From: Azonexus sp. R2A61
Lineage (GTDB): Bacteria; Pseudomonadota; Gammaproteobacteria; Burkholderiales; Rhodocyclaceae
Length of the DNA: 64,000 bases
Direction: 5' to 3'
NCBI RefSeq assembly: GCF_021401135.1
Contig: NZ_JACBFO010000005.1
Span: 185,669-249,668, forward strand
Shown here: one piece after another, positions 36,260 to 44,626 of the stretch
How the letters are laid out: every line of letters starts with the position of its first letter
Numbering within the stretch: the stretch's first letter is position 1
Position numbers and translations under genes: made by a program
The notes under the pieces: model-generated
The model's input: the letters and a program-made list of their open reading frames with translations, nothing else
What the model was told of the DNA's origin: nothing
Databases searched by the model: none

Positions 36260-36937
36260 ATGCTGTTGCACATACCCGGCGTGTTGTCCCGGGAGGAAGT
36301 GGCGGAGATTCGCGACACGCTGGCGCGCGAAGGCTGGGTCAGCGGTCTGCAGACCTCCGGCGCGCAGGCGGCCAACGTCAAGCAGAACCAGCAGTTGTCG
36401 GTCGAATCGCCGGTGTACGGCGCGCTGTCGAAAAAAGTCGCCGATGCCTTGCGGCGTCACCCGATGTTCGTTTCGGCGGCGCTGCCCAAATACATCCTGC
36501 CGCCGATGTTCAATCGTTACGAGAACGGCGGCCATTACGGCAATCACATCGACAACGCGATCCAGACCGACCGTTTCAGCGGCCAGCAGATTCGTACCGA
36601 CGTGTCGACCACCGTCTTTCTCAGCGAGCCGGAGGAATACGAGGGCGGCGAGCTGATTGCCGAAGATAGCTACGGCTGCCACGAGGTGAAGCTGGCGGCC
36701 GGCGATGCGATCGTCTATCCATCGACCAGCCTGCACCGCGTCGAACCGGTGACCCGGGGGGCGCGTATCGCTTCCTTTCTGTGGACGCAAAGCCTGGTGC
36801 GCGATCCGTGGAAGCGGGCGATGCTGTTCGAGCTCGACATGACCATCCTGAAGCTGCGCAGCGAGCAGGGCGACACGCCGGAGGTGGTGACCCTGACCGG
36901 TCATTACCACAAGCTGCTGCAACTCTGGGCCGAGTGA
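36260..36937 (+). CDS. piuC: PKHD-type Fe(II)/2-oxoglutarate dioxygenase, PiuC family
   Basis: This 225-residue protein starts at ATG 36260 after AAAGGAG; length matches PiuC/YbiX (about 226). The iron ligands appear as HYGNHID (His, Asp) and SLHRVEPVTRG (distal His), with the 2-oxoglutarate arginine in GARIASF. In E. coli and Pseudomonas this gene sits beside fiu/piuA, as here. It probably hydroxylates something linked to siderophore or peptide handling; the substrate is unknown. Confidence 0.92.
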   Translation: MLLHIPGVLSREEVAEIRDTLAREGWVSGLQTSGAQAANVKQNQQLSVESPVYGALSKKVADALRRHPMFVSAALPKYILPPMFNRYENGGHYGNHIDNAIQTDRFSGQQIRTDVSTTVFLSEPEEYEGGELIAEDSYGCHEVKLAAGDAIVYPSTSLHRVEPVTRGARIASFLWTQSLVRDPWKRAMLFELDMTILKLRSEQGDTPEVVTLTGHYHKLLQLWAE

Positions 36938-36951
36938 ATCCTGCGGTCGAC

Positions 36952-38055
36952 ATGAAAAATCCGCTAAAAACGCCGTTGACCGCAATCCCGCGCGACATCG
37001 TTGCCGCCTGCGACTACGAACGCGTCGCCCGTCAGCATCTCGACGACAACGCCTGGGCCTATCTGCAAGGCGCCGCGGCCGACGAGCTGACGGCCGCCGC
37101 CAATGTCGATGCCTTGGCCGCGCTGCCCTTGCTGCCGCGCATGCTGGCCGACGTTCGCGGCGGTCACACGCGCTGTTCGCTGTTCGGCGAGACGCTGGCG
37201 CATCCGGTCCTGCTGGCGCCGGTCGCCTACCAGAAGCTGTTCCATGCCGACGGCGAGAAAGCCACGGCGCTCGCCGCCGGCGCACTCGAGACGACGATGC
37301 TGCTCAGTTCGCTGGCGACGACGACGCTGGAAGCGGTGGCCGCGGCCGGCCAGGGGCCGAAGTGGTTCCAGCTGTACTGGCAGGGCGACCGTCAGGCGTC
37401 GCTGGCGTTGGTCCGGCGTGCCGAAGCGGCCGGTTACCGGGCCCTGGTGCTGACCGTCGATGCGCCGCTGGCCGGCATCCGCAACCGCGAGCAGCGCGCC
37501 GGTTTTGCGTTGCCGTCGGGGCTGGCTGCGGTCAACGTGCCGCAGCCGGCAAAAATCCCGCCGCCCGGTCCCGGCGCCAGTCCGGTATTCGACGGCATGA
37601 TGGCCATCGCGCCGCGTTGGGACGACGTCGCCTGGCTGCTCGGCGAGACGCGTCTGCCGGTGTTGCTGAAGGGCCTGCTGCATCCGGCCGATGCGCGGCA
37701 AGCCGTCGGGCTTGGCGTGCATGGTCTGATCGTCTCCAATCATGGCGGTCGCGTACTTGATACCGTGCCGACGTCGATCGACGCCTTGCCGGCGATCCGG
37801 GCTACGGTCGGCGCCGGTTTCCCGTTGCTGCTCGATGGCGGCATCCGGCGCGGCAGCGATGTGTTCAAGGCGATTGCGCTGGGGGCGTCGGCGGTGCTGG
37901 TCGGGCGTCCCTACGTGCATGCGCTGGCCGTTGCCGGCGCACTGGGCGTTGCCCACCTGATCCGCATCTTGCGCGAGGAGCTGGAAGTGACGATGGCGCT
38001 GTGCGGTTGCCGGACGCTCGCCGACATCACGCCGGCGCATGTGCTGAGCGCGTGA
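36952..38055 (+). CDS. FMN-dependent alpha-hydroxy-acid oxidase/dehydrogenase
   Basis: ATG 36952 gives 367 residues; GTG 36934, overlapping the piuC stop, would add six. The TIM-barrel enzyme shows LLAPVAYQKLFHADGE, FQLYWQGDR, LTVDAPLAGIRNRE, PVLLKGLLHPADA with the catalytic Lys, SNHGGRVLDTVP with the catalytic His and LLDGGIRRGSDVFKA for FMN binding. It should oxidise an L-2-hydroxy acid such as lactate or glycolate. I see no ribosome site that settles the start. Its link to the iron genes may be through its neighbours only. Confidence 0.88.
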   Translation: MKNPLKTPLTAIPRDIVAACDYERVARQHLDDNAWAYLQGAAADELTAAANVDALAALPLLPRMLADVRGGHTRCSLFGETLAHPVLLAPVAYQKLFHADGEKATALAAGALETTMLLSSLATTTLEAVAAAGQGPKWFQLYWQGDRQASLALVRRAEAAGYRALVLTVDAPLAGIRNREQRAGFALPSGLAAVNVPQPAKIPPPGPGASPVFDGMMAIAPRWDDVAWLLGETRLPVLLKGLLHPADARQAVGLGVHGLIVSNHGGRVLDTVPTSIDALPAIRATVGAGFPLLLDGGIRRGSDVFKAIALGASAVLVGRPYVHALAVAGALGVAHLIRILREELEVTMALCGCRTLADITPAHVLSA

Positions 38056-38062
38056 AAACCAG

Positions 38063-38111
38063 CCTTGCCGTTGGCCAAATGTAAAACCTATTTCCATTTG
38101 TAACGGCAAGG
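38063..38111. repeat. Long interrupted palindrome upstream of a TonB receptor
   Basis: CCTTGCCGTT (38063-38072) pairs with AACGGCAAGG (38102-38111), and inside it CAAATG (38076-38081) pairs with CATTTG (38095-38100). There is no T run. It could be an operator pair, an RNA hairpin or the 3' end of the preceding transcript. Confidence 0.5.
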
Positions 38112-38178
38112 TTCGGCAGCCCCGGGCCGCTGCTAGCATTCGCTCCAATCAATAATCAATCCTAATACTGGGGGTCCC

Positions 38179-40341
38179 ATGGCGGGTTTGGGGAAATCGC
38201 GCGCGGCGGCCGGGCAGCGCCTGGCGGGCGCGTGTGCGTGCTGGCTGCTGGTCGGCCCGGCGGCGGCGCAGGAAGTGCTCGAACTGTCCGAGGTCAAGGT
38301 AACGGCAAAGGCCGAAACGGCGCAGGAAATCCGGCGCAATGCGTCTGCCGGAAAAATCGTTTATGGTCGTGAAGACTTGGAAACGCTCGATGCCGCCAGT
38401 CTCGGCGAATTGCTCGGCAAGCTGCCGGGAACCGGGATGTTCGCCGATCCGGACAACAGCCCGCGTGGCCGCGGGCGCGGCCCGGATCGCAACATGCCGC
38501 AGATCATGGTCGACGGCCAGGCCTTGCCGGGCGGCGGGCGCAATCCCGGCGCAGCGCTGCGTTTGCCGGTGGAACTGATCGAGCGCGTCGAAATCATTCG
38601 CAACAGCACTGCCGAATTCCCGGTGCTCAGCCCCGGTGGCGTGATCAACCTGATCCTGCGCGATGTGCCGAACAAGCAGGTACGCAGCGCCAAGGCCGGT
38701 GTCGGCGTCAGCAACGGCGAACCCAGCCTGCGCCTGGAAGGTCAGTATGGCGAGCCGGACGGCGGCCGTTTCGGCTATCTGCTGTCCGGGGCGATCAACA
38801 GCCGCAGCAACAAGGGCATCAACGATCGCGATTCGACCACCTACGCCGGCGGTGTGCCGACCGGTACGTTGAACGAGCATGCCGAACGCACGGGGCGCGA
38901 CACCAACATCACGCTCAGTCCGCGTCTGAGCTGGCGCCTGGGCGAGACGCAGAAACTGACCATCTCGCCGTTCCTGACGTTTACCGAAAATGAGATGGAT
39001 AGTGCGGTCGACCGCAACCAGAGCGGCGTTTCCAGCCGCGATCAGGACGACTCGACGACGCGCCGCAGTTCCGGTCGACTGTCCACGGAATGGAAAAACA
39101 CCGCGCCCGGCGGGATCGAAACGACGGCCCGCCTGATGTTGCAGGGGGAGTACGAAGATGCCGACCGGCGCACCCGGCGCTACGACGGCGCCGGCGTGCT
39201 GACCTCGGCGACCGATGAAAAGACCACGCGCCGCGAGCAGGGCTGGATGGTCGATCTGAAGCGCAAGCAATTGTTCTTCGACAGCCATTTGCTGACCGGC
39301 GCGCTGGAATATCGCAGCGAGAATTCCGAGGACGAGCAACGCCGTGCCGGCAGCGTGGTTTCGGACAACCGGGCAACCCTGGACGAACGGCGCAAGGTGG
39401 CCTGGATCCAGGATGAATGGCAGTTGGCCGAACAGCACGTGCTGACCCCGGGGTTGCGCTGGCAGATGTTGAACACTGAAATCGAGGATAGCCAGTCGGG
39501 CAACATCGAGCGTTCGCATCGTTCGCTCGATCCCTCGCTGCACTACCTGTGGCAGGTCACGCCGCAATGGAACCTGCGGGCCAGCATCGCCCGCAACACC
39601 AAGGCGCCGAATACCCGCGAACTCACGCCCTATGCGCGTACGGCGAACGGCATCAACTCGTCGAGCAACCCGGACCGCGGCGGCAATCCGAATCTGGAAC
39701 CGGAAACCCTGCGCAGCATCGAGGTCGGTGTCGAACATTTCCTCGGCGAGCGGGCCGGCACGATCGGCTTGTCGGCCTTCGACCGGCGCATCGAGAACTA
39801 CACGCAACGCCTGGTGAGTTTCGACGGCGGCAGCGGCCGCTGGATCGAACGGCCGTACAACGTCGGCACCGCACAGTTGCGTGGCGCGTTGTTCGACTTC
39901 AAGAGCAAGCTGACGACCTTCAACCTGCCGACGCTGACCTTGCGCGGCAACCTGGCCTATACCGACATCACGATGCTGGAAAAGGTCGATGGCTTGGGTG
40001 CCGGCGAAGGGCCGCGCAAGAGCGCGAATATCGGCGTGGACTACGAGATTCCGTCGATGCGCCTGACTGTGGGCGGCAATTTCAGCTACCTGTCGGCGCT
40101 CGACCGCGAAAGCAGTGCCACGGTGCGACAGCAGCAGGCCGCCCGGCGCAATCTCGACCTGTATGCCCTGTACAAGATCGACCGCCAGTATGCGTTGCGC
40201 TTTTCGGCACAGAACGTGACCCGCGAAGCACGCAGCGGCTGGCTTGAGGAGACCGACGGCGCAGGCAATCTGCTGCGTACCGAAAGCGATCGTTCGCAGG
40301 GTTACGCGATGTACATGGTGACGCTGGAGGCCCGCTGGTGA
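38179..40341 (+). CDS. TonB-dependent receptor, unknown ligand
   Basis: This 720-residue receptor has a signal peptide ending GPAAAQ, a TonB box (LELSEVKVTAKAE) and a plug with LGELLGKLPGTGMF, MVDGQALPGGGRNP and VEIIRNSTAEFPVLSPGG. The barrel ends VTLEARW. The run RGRGRGPDRN in the plug is unusual. A lipoprotein gene overlaps its stop codon. No Fur box of similar quality is visible upstream, only the palindrome at 38063-38111. I cannot name the ligand. Confidence 0.87.
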   Translation: MAGLGKSRAAAGQRLAGACACWLLVGPAAAQEVLELSEVKVTAKAETAQEIRRNASAGKIVYGREDLETLDAASLGELLGKLPGTGMFADPDNSPRGRGRGPDRNMPQIMVDGQALPGGGRNPGAALRLPVELIERVEIIRNSTAEFPVLSPGGVINLILRDVPNKQVRSAKAGVGVSNGEPSLRLEGQYGEPDGGRFGYLLSGAINSRSNKGINDRDSTTYAGGVPTGTLNEHAERTGRDTNITLSPRLSWRLGETQKLTISPFLTFTENEMDSAVDRNQSGVSSRDQDDSTTRRSSGRLSTEWKNTAPGGIETTARLMLQGEYEDADRRTRRYDGAGVLTSATDEKTTRREQGWMVDLKRKQLFFDSHLLTGALEYRSENSEDEQRRAGSVVSDNRATLDERRKVAWIQDEWQLAEQHVLTPGLRWQMLNTEIEDSQSGNIERSHRSLDPSLHYLWQVTPQWNLRASIARNTKAPNTRELTPYARTANGINSSSNPDRGGNPNLEPETLRSIEVGVEHFLGERAGTIGLSAFDRRIENYTQRLVSFDGGSGRWIERPYNVGTAQLRGALFDFKSKLTTFNLPTLTLRGNLAYTDITMLEKVDGLGAGEGPRKSANIGVDYEIPSMRLTVGGNFSYLSALDRESSATVRQQQAARRNLDLYALYKIDRQYALRFSAQNVTREARSGWLEETDGAGNLLRTESDRSQGYAMYMVTLEARW

Positions 40342-40838
40342 ACGGCCGGCGCGTTTTCGTCCGCCGGCTGGCTGCCGGCGGCTGCTTGGCCGCTATGGCT
40401 TGCCTGGGTGGCTGTGTCGGCAATGCGCCGCAACCGGTTTTCGTGCCGGTGGCGGCGCCCGGCCAAGTCACGCTGTACCTGTATCGAGAACGACAAGCCG
40501 CATTTGCCGGAACGATGCCGCTGGCCGAGCAGCCGCTGATCGTGGTGAACGGCAAGGCGCAGGGCACCTTGCCCTGGGGCGGCGTGCTGCGCGTTGTGGT
40601 ACCGGCCGGCGACATCGCGGTCGTTGCCGGCGATGGGGAAGGCAGCCGCTGGGCATTCGGCAGGTTCGGCTATCACTTCGATGCGCCGGCCGATGCAGTT
40701 CGTTACCTGCGGCTGGAAATTCTGGAAAAAGTGCCCGACGAGGTTTCGCCAGGTTTGATGCGGCGCAACTGGGTGTCGCGTTTCCGCGAAACGACGTTGA
40801 CCGAAGCCGCACCGCAGCTCGGCGCGACGCAGCCCTGA
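40338..40838 (+). CDS. Small lipoprotein coupled to a TonB receptor
   Basis: GTG 40338 overlaps the receptor stop (GTGA). The 166-residue protein has RRLAAGGCLAAMACLGGC, a lipobox ending in Cys, so it should be lipidated after export. The rest (VTLYLYRERQAAFAGTMPL, IVVNGKAQGTL) is beta-rich and resembles DUF2846-type lipoproteins. It might help assemble or cap the receptor. That is inference from coupling. Confidence 0.75.
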   Translation: MNGRRVFVRRLAAGGCLAAMACLGGCVGNAPQPVFVPVAAPGQVTLYLYRERQAAFAGTMPLAEQPLIVVNGKAQGTLPWGGVLRVVVPAGDIAVVAGDGEGSRWAFGRFGYHFDAPADAVRYLRLEILEKVPDEVSPGLMRRNWVSRFRETTLTEAAPQLGATQP

Positions 40839-40848
40839 TTTTTGCGGC

Positions 40849-41052
40849 TCAGGCGGCCATGCGAATCAGTTTGGCCGGCTTGCGCGGGGTACCGTGAACT
40901 TCCTTCAGGCACTCGTGGGCGCAGGTGGCGCAGCGCCCGCATTCGCTGGTGACGCCGAGATCGCGTCGCAGGTCCTTCAGGGTACGGGCGCCACCCTCCG
41001 CAGCTTCGCGAATCTGGCGATCGGTCACAGCCTGGCACACGCAAACGTACAT
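40849..41052 (-). CDS. bfd: Bacterioferritin-associated ferredoxin
   Basis: This 67-residue [2Fe-2S] protein shows MYVCVCQAVTDRQIREA and the second pair CGRCATC, matching the C-x-C and C-x2-C ligands of Bfd. ATG 41052 is preceded by GGAG. Bfd reduces the heme in bacterioferritin to release stored iron, and it is induced by low iron. A Fur box lies at 41102-41120, and the two bacterioferritin genes are upstream on the same strand behind a terminator, so bfd is separately regulated. Confidence 0.93.
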   Translation of the reverse strand: MYVCVCQAVTDRQIREAAEGGARTLKDLRRDLGVTSECGRCATCAHECLKEVHGTPRKPAKLIRMAA

Positions 41053-41101
41053 TGGGTTCTCCGTGGAGAAGATTAATGCGAACAATTTGCATTCTATCGA
41101 C

Positions 41102-41120
41102 TTGAGAATGAATGTCAATA
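41102..41120. promoter_or_regulatory. Fur box upstream of bfd
   Basis: TTGAGAATGAATGTCAATA (reverse: TATTGACATTCATTCTCAA) matches the local Fur pattern seen at 49481 and 52741. It lies about 50 bp before the bfd start. A second weaker AT-rich site is at about 41075-41093. Confidence 0.7.
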
Positions 41121-41214
41121 GCGCTTGGTCGGCTGTCGACATGTCGACAAATCGTCGCGGTCGACCGTATTTCAGCAAGGAAAATGCCAGTCCGTCTTTC
41201 CGGCGGAGCCAATG

Positions 41215-41242
41215 AAAAAGCCGCGGAAATCCGCGGCTTTTT
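41215..41242 (-). terminator. Terminator after the bacterioferritin pair
   Basis: AAAAAGCCGCGG pairs with CCGCGGCTTTTT around AAAT. It is a strong terminator in either direction, between the bacterioferritin gene and the bfd promoter. Confidence 0.9.
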
Positions 41243-41263
41243 CAGCGCCGGCAAGGTGCAGGG

Positions 41264-41746
41264 TCAGCCTTCGCCAGGCTCCATGTGCGCTTGCAGGTAG
41301 TTCGGCAGCGTGACGTCCTCGATCAGGCTCTGCTGGGTTTCCAGCCAGTCGATGGCGCCTTCGCAATGTTCGAGCAGTTCCTCGAACAGTTCGCGGCTGA
41401 CGTAATCCTGGAGTTCTTCGGCGAGTGCGATGGCTTCGATCAGCAGCGGGCGCTGGATGTCCCTTTCGTACTTGAGGTCGCCGGCCAGGCATTCGACGAC
41501 GTTCTCGCCGATCAGCAGCTTGCCCAGGTTCTGCAGGTTGGGCAGGCCTTCGAGGAAGAGGATGCGCTCGATCAGTTCGTCGGCTTCCTTCATGACGCGG
41601 ATCGACTGCTTGTACTGGTAGTCGTTGAGCTTTTCCAGGCCCCAGTTGCGGAACATGCGGGCATGCAGGAAATACTGGTTGATCGAGGTCAGCTCGTTCT
41701 TCAACACCTTGTTGAGGATGTCGACGATCTTCTTGTCACCTTTCAT
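41264..41746 (-). CDS. bfr: Bacterioferritin subunit, heme-binding, ferroxidase site degenerate
   Basis: The 160-residue protein has the Bfr frame ([28 protein letters not shown]). Met52 (heme ligand) is present in RVMKEAD, but ferroxidase ligands are lost: residue 51 is Val, 54 is Glu instead of His, and the late E--H pair reads CEGAID with Ala for His. E18 and E94 remain. It is therefore a heme-type subunit with a crippled ferroxidase centre. The other subunit, ten bp upstream, has the opposite pattern, so the two probably form mixed 24-mers as in Neisseria BfrA/BfrB. Confidence 0.92.
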   Translation of the reverse strand: MKGDKKIVDILNKVLKNELTSINQYFLHARMFRNWGLEKLNDYQYKQSIRVMKEADELIERILFLEGLPNLQNLGKLLIGENVVECLAGDLKYERDIQRPLLIEAIALAEELQDYVSRELFEELLEHCEGAIDWLETQQSLIEDVTLPNYLQAHMEPGEG

Positions 41747-41756
41747 GGCGCGCTCC

Positions 41757-42242
41757 TCAGGCCGGGGTTCCGGAGCCCATCTGGCTCTGCAGGTAGTTTT
41801 CGACGCCGACCAGGCCGATCAGGCGAATCTGCTTTTCCAGATAGTAGGCGTGATCCATCTCGGTATCTTCGAGCTGGACCTTCAGCATGTCGCGGGTCAC
41901 GTAATCCTGGGCCTTTTCGGCCGCCGTCATGGCCTTCTTCAGCTCGCCGACGACCTTGTATTCGACCTCGAGGTCGGACTTCAGCATCTCGGGAACATTC
42001 TTGCCGATCTTCAGCGCTTCGCGCTTGGAGAGGTCCGGCTTGCCTTCGAGGAAGAGGATGCGCTGAATCAGCGCACGGGCATGCTGGCGCTCGTGATCGG
42101 ATTCGTGGATGGCTTTTTGCGCCAGTTCGTTGAGGCCCATGTCGGCGTACATCTCGCCGTGGATCAGGTATTGGTCGACGGCGGTTAGTTCGCCGGCGAG
42201 GAGACCGTTGAGGATCTCGATGATTTTCTTGTCGCCCTTCAT
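41757..42242 (-). CDS. bfr: Bacterioferritin subunit, ferroxidase-competent, no heme Met
   Basis: The 161-residue protein keeps the ferroxidase ligands E18 ([10 protein letters not shown]), E51 and H54 (HERQHA), E94 and the late E128/H131 ([11 protein letters not shown]). Residue 52 is Arg, so it cannot bind heme like a canonical Bfr. It is translated before the heme-type subunit. The leader carries two CAGCC repeat clusters and a Fur-like box is further upstream. It should oxidise Fe(II) for storage in a shared shell. Confidence 0.92.
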   Translation of the reverse strand: MKGDKKIIEILNGLLAGELTAVDQYLIHGEMYADMGLNELAQKAIHESDHERQHARALIQRILFLEGKPDLSKREALKIGKNVPEMLKSDLEVEYKVVGELKKAMTAAEKAQDYVTRDMLKVQLEDTEMDHAYYLEKQIRLIGLVGVENYLQSQMGSGTPA

Positions 42243-42264
42243 GGCTTTTCTCCTGGAGTTTCGG

Positions 42265-42300
42265 GACGGCTGGCTGGCTGATGCGGCTGGCTGGCCCAGG
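42265..42300 (-). repeat. CAGCC leader motifs, bacterioferritin
   Basis: On the minus strand the leader reads GGGCCAGCCAGCCGCATC followed by AGCCAGCCAGCCGTCC. Two clusters of tandem AGCC units lie 25-60 nt before the bfr start, in the mRNA sense. Confidence 0.6.
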
Positions 42301-42365
42301 CCCGGATTGTAGGGGGTTACGTCAGCGATTAGAAGGGCGGTTGTGAAAAAAGTTCTTTAATTACA

Positions 42366-42389
42366 ATGAATTACGAACCGTTCTCATTT
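42366..42389. promoter_or_regulatory. Fur-like site between feoA and bfr
   Basis: ATGAATTACGAACCGTTCTCATTT contains a GTTCTCATT half-site and an AT-rich partner. It lies about 125 bp upstream of bfr and beyond the end of feoA, so it probably acts on bfr. Confidence 0.45.
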
Positions 42390-42422
42390 GTGTTTTTTGC
42401 TTGCCCGAGCAGCGCAGGCACT

Positions 42423-42665
42423 TCAGGCCGTGACCCAGATGTGGCGAGCCACACTGTGTTCGAGCGCCAGTTCGACCTCGTCGGCCAGGATGACGGTCAT
42501 CGGTCTTTGCTGCAGGACCTTGAGCGGCCGGGATTCGGCCAGGCCGTAAGCGATCAGTTGCTCGCGCTGGTGGGCATCGATTTCCTGGCCCAGCGAAGCC
42601 AGCCGAACCTCCTTGCCGGGGGCAATGAAGGCCAGCGGCAGGCGGGCGTCGTGTGTCGGAGTCAT
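42423..42665 (-). CDS. feoA: FeoA-like SH3-domain protein
   Basis: ATG 42665 gives 80 residues. The SH3-like fold shows as PLAFIAPGKEVRLASLGQE, YGLAESRPLKVLQQRPMTVIL and a final VELALEHSVARHIWV, the FeoA pattern. It acts at the cytoplasmic face with FeoB in ferrous iron uptake. It follows feoB by 10 bp, the reverse of the usual feoA-feoB order. Confidence 0.88.
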   Translation of the reverse strand: MTPTHDARLPLAFIAPGKEVRLASLGQEIDAHQREQLIAYGLAESRPLKVLQQRPMTVILADEVELALEHSVARHIWVTA

Positions 42666-42675
42666 GGGATTTTCC

Positions 42676-44616
42676 TTACCAGAGGGCACGCAGCAGGATG
42701 TTGAACAGACCGCCGACCAGAAAGGCGAACGGAACGATGACGGCAACCATTGCCGCGGCCGTTTTCATGCCCTGTTCCTTGACCATCATCATCAGGCTGG
42801 CAAAGCAGGGGATGAACAGCGTGATCGTGATCATGCCGACGACGGCCTGGATCGGATCCAGGTTCTGGGCCATCGCGAACAGGCCGGTGGCGCCGAAGTC
42901 GCGGCGCAGGAAGCCCATCACGAAGGCGGCCGAGGCTTCCTTCGGCAGGCCAAGCCAGCCGGAGACCAGCGGCTCGCCGGCCTGGATGATGGCTGGCAGT
43001 ACGCCGAACTTGTCCAGCGAGAACATGATGAAGGTGCCGATCAGGAACAGCGGAATCACTTCGATCAGGTACCACTTCAGGCGGCCGCCGGTCTTCTTCA
43101 GCACGTTGCCGACGATCGGCAGGCGCATCGGCGGCAGTTCGGTGACCAGCGGGATGCGCCGGCCGGGAATCAGTCGGGCAGCCAGGAAACCGGCCAGCAG
43201 CAGCACGCCGACCATGGCCATGGCCCAGACCAGCACGGCGGTAAACGAGACGCCGCCGAGCATACCGAGGACGACGCCGAGCTGTGCCGAGCAGGGAATC
43301 GCCAAGGCCAGCAGGAAGATGCTGATCAGCCGCTCGCGCGGTGAATGCAGGATCCGCGTGGTCAGCGTGGCCATCGTCACGCAGCCCAGGCCGAGCACCA
43401 TCGGCAGCACCGCGCGACCGTTGAGGCCGATCATCGCGAACAGCCGGTTGGCAATCACGGTCAACCGCGGCAGATAGCCGGAATCCTCAAGGATGCCGAA
43501 GGCGATGAAAAAGGTGGTGACGATCGGCAGGATCAGCGCCAGGGCGTAGGTCATGCCCATCGTCCACAAGCCGTACTGGCCGACCAGCATTTCTTGCAGC
43601 CAGGGCAGGTTGACCGCAGATTCGACGAAGTGCGTGAAGGCGGGGTTGAGCACCCCTTCGAAGAGGTCTTCCTCGAGCAGGCCGACCAGCGTGGTTGCGC
43701 CGAATACGCCGACGAATTCGTAGACCGCATAGAGCACGCCGAGCAGGATCGGCCAACCCCACAGCGGATGCACCACGGCCTGGCCAATACGCTGCGACAG
43801 CAGCGGGCTGCTGCGTACCGCCCTTTGGGTGACGCTGGCCGACAGGGCATCGGCGGCCTCGGTGCGTTCGCGGGCAAGCAGCGCCGGCAGCGGGCCGTCG
43901 GCGTGTTGTCGGGCGTTGTCGCGCAGAGCAGACAATTCGGCGAACTGTTCGCCGGCGGCATTCTTCAGCCAGGCGGCAACTTCGTCGTCGTCGCCCAGGA
44001 AGAGAATGGCCAGGCCGCGTGCCGCCAGGGTCGGGTGCGGCGCCAGACGGGCGATGGCCGCGGCGGTGGCGACGATGTCGGCTTCCAGATCGGCATCGTA
44101 CTGGAGCAGGCGGTCGGGCACTGCAGCGCGGGTGATGCCGCCGGTCAGGTCGCCGATGCCTTCGCCGCCGGTGGCGACGGTGGCCAGTACCGGGATGGCG
44201 AGTTCTTCGCGCAACGCGTCGATGTCGACGGTAACGCCACGGGCAGTGGCTTCGTCGTGCATGTTGAGCGCCAGCACCATCGGCACGCCGAGCTCGGCGA
44301 GCAGCGCGGTCAGGGTCAGCGTGCGGCGCAGGTTCTTGGCGTCGCCGACCTGGACCAGCGTGCGCGTCGACTCGTTGAGCAAGGCACGGACCGTGGCCCG
44401 TTCGTCGTCGCTGCGCGACGGCAGCGCGAGGACGCCCGGGGTGTCGAGCAGCGTCAGCTGGGGATCGAAACGGGCGCTGGCCCGCGTCACTTCGACCGTC
44501 GTGCCCGGATAGTTCGAGACATTGACGTAGGCGCCGGTGAGGCGGTGGAAGAGCACGGATTTGCCGACGTTGGGGTGGCCGACCAGCAGGACGGCATCGA
44601 GATTTGTTGTAGTCAT
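42676..44616 (-). CDS. feoB: Ferrous iron transporter FeoB
   Basis: ATG 44616 gives 646 residues. The N-terminal G domain has GHPNVGKSVL (G1), NYPGTT (G2 region), LLDTPG (G3) and NMHD (G4). A helical GDI-like part follows (about 170-260). The membrane part has the FeoB gates YGLWTMGMTYALALILP, LGLGCVTMATLTTRIL and IPCSAQLG. It is shorter than E. coli FeoB (773). It is between a thioredoxin-like gene and feoA, downstream of a TonB receptor and exbBD, an unusual mix of outer-membrane and Feo uptake in one transcription direction. Confidence 0.94.
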   Translation of the reverse strand: MTTTNLDAVLLVGHPNVGKSVLFHRLTGAYVNVSNYPGTTVEVTRASARFDPQLTLLDTPGVLALPSRSDDERATVRALLNESTRTLVQVGDAKNLRRTLTLTALLAELGVPMVLALNMHDEATARGVTVDIDALREELAIPVLATVATGGEGIGDLTGGITRAAVPDRLLQYDADLEADIVATAAAIARLAPHPTLAARGLAILFLGDDDEVAAWLKNAAGEQFAELSALRDNARQHADGPLPALLARERTEAADALSASVTQRAVRSSPLLSQRIGQAVVHPLWGWPILLGVLYAVYEFVGVFGATTLVGLLEEDLFEGVLNPAFTHFVESAVNLPWLQEMLVGQYGLWTMGMTYALALILPIVTTFFIAFGILEDSGYLPRLTVIANRLFAMIGLNGRAVLPMVLGLGCVTMATLTTRILHSPRERLISIFLLALAIPCSAQLGVVLGMLGGVSFTAVLVWAMAMVGVLLLAGFLAARLIPGRRIPLVTELPPMRLPIVGNVLKKTGGRLKWYLIEVIPLFLIGTFIMFSLDKFGVLPAIIQAGEPLVSGWLGLPKEASAAFVMGFLRRDFGATGLFAMAQNLDPIQAVVGMITITLFIPCFASLMMMVKEQGMKTAAAMVAVIVPFAFLVGGLFNILLRALW

Positions 44617-44626
44617 GTTTGCAGCT

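Noticed and set aside
42265..42300. AGCC repeats as a phase-variable tetranucleotide tract
   Set aside because: At most about three units occur in a row and each leader has interrupted copies, too short for efficient slippage; the recurrence in many leaders fits a binding or pairing site better. It remains a possible alternative only for the bacterioferritin leader.
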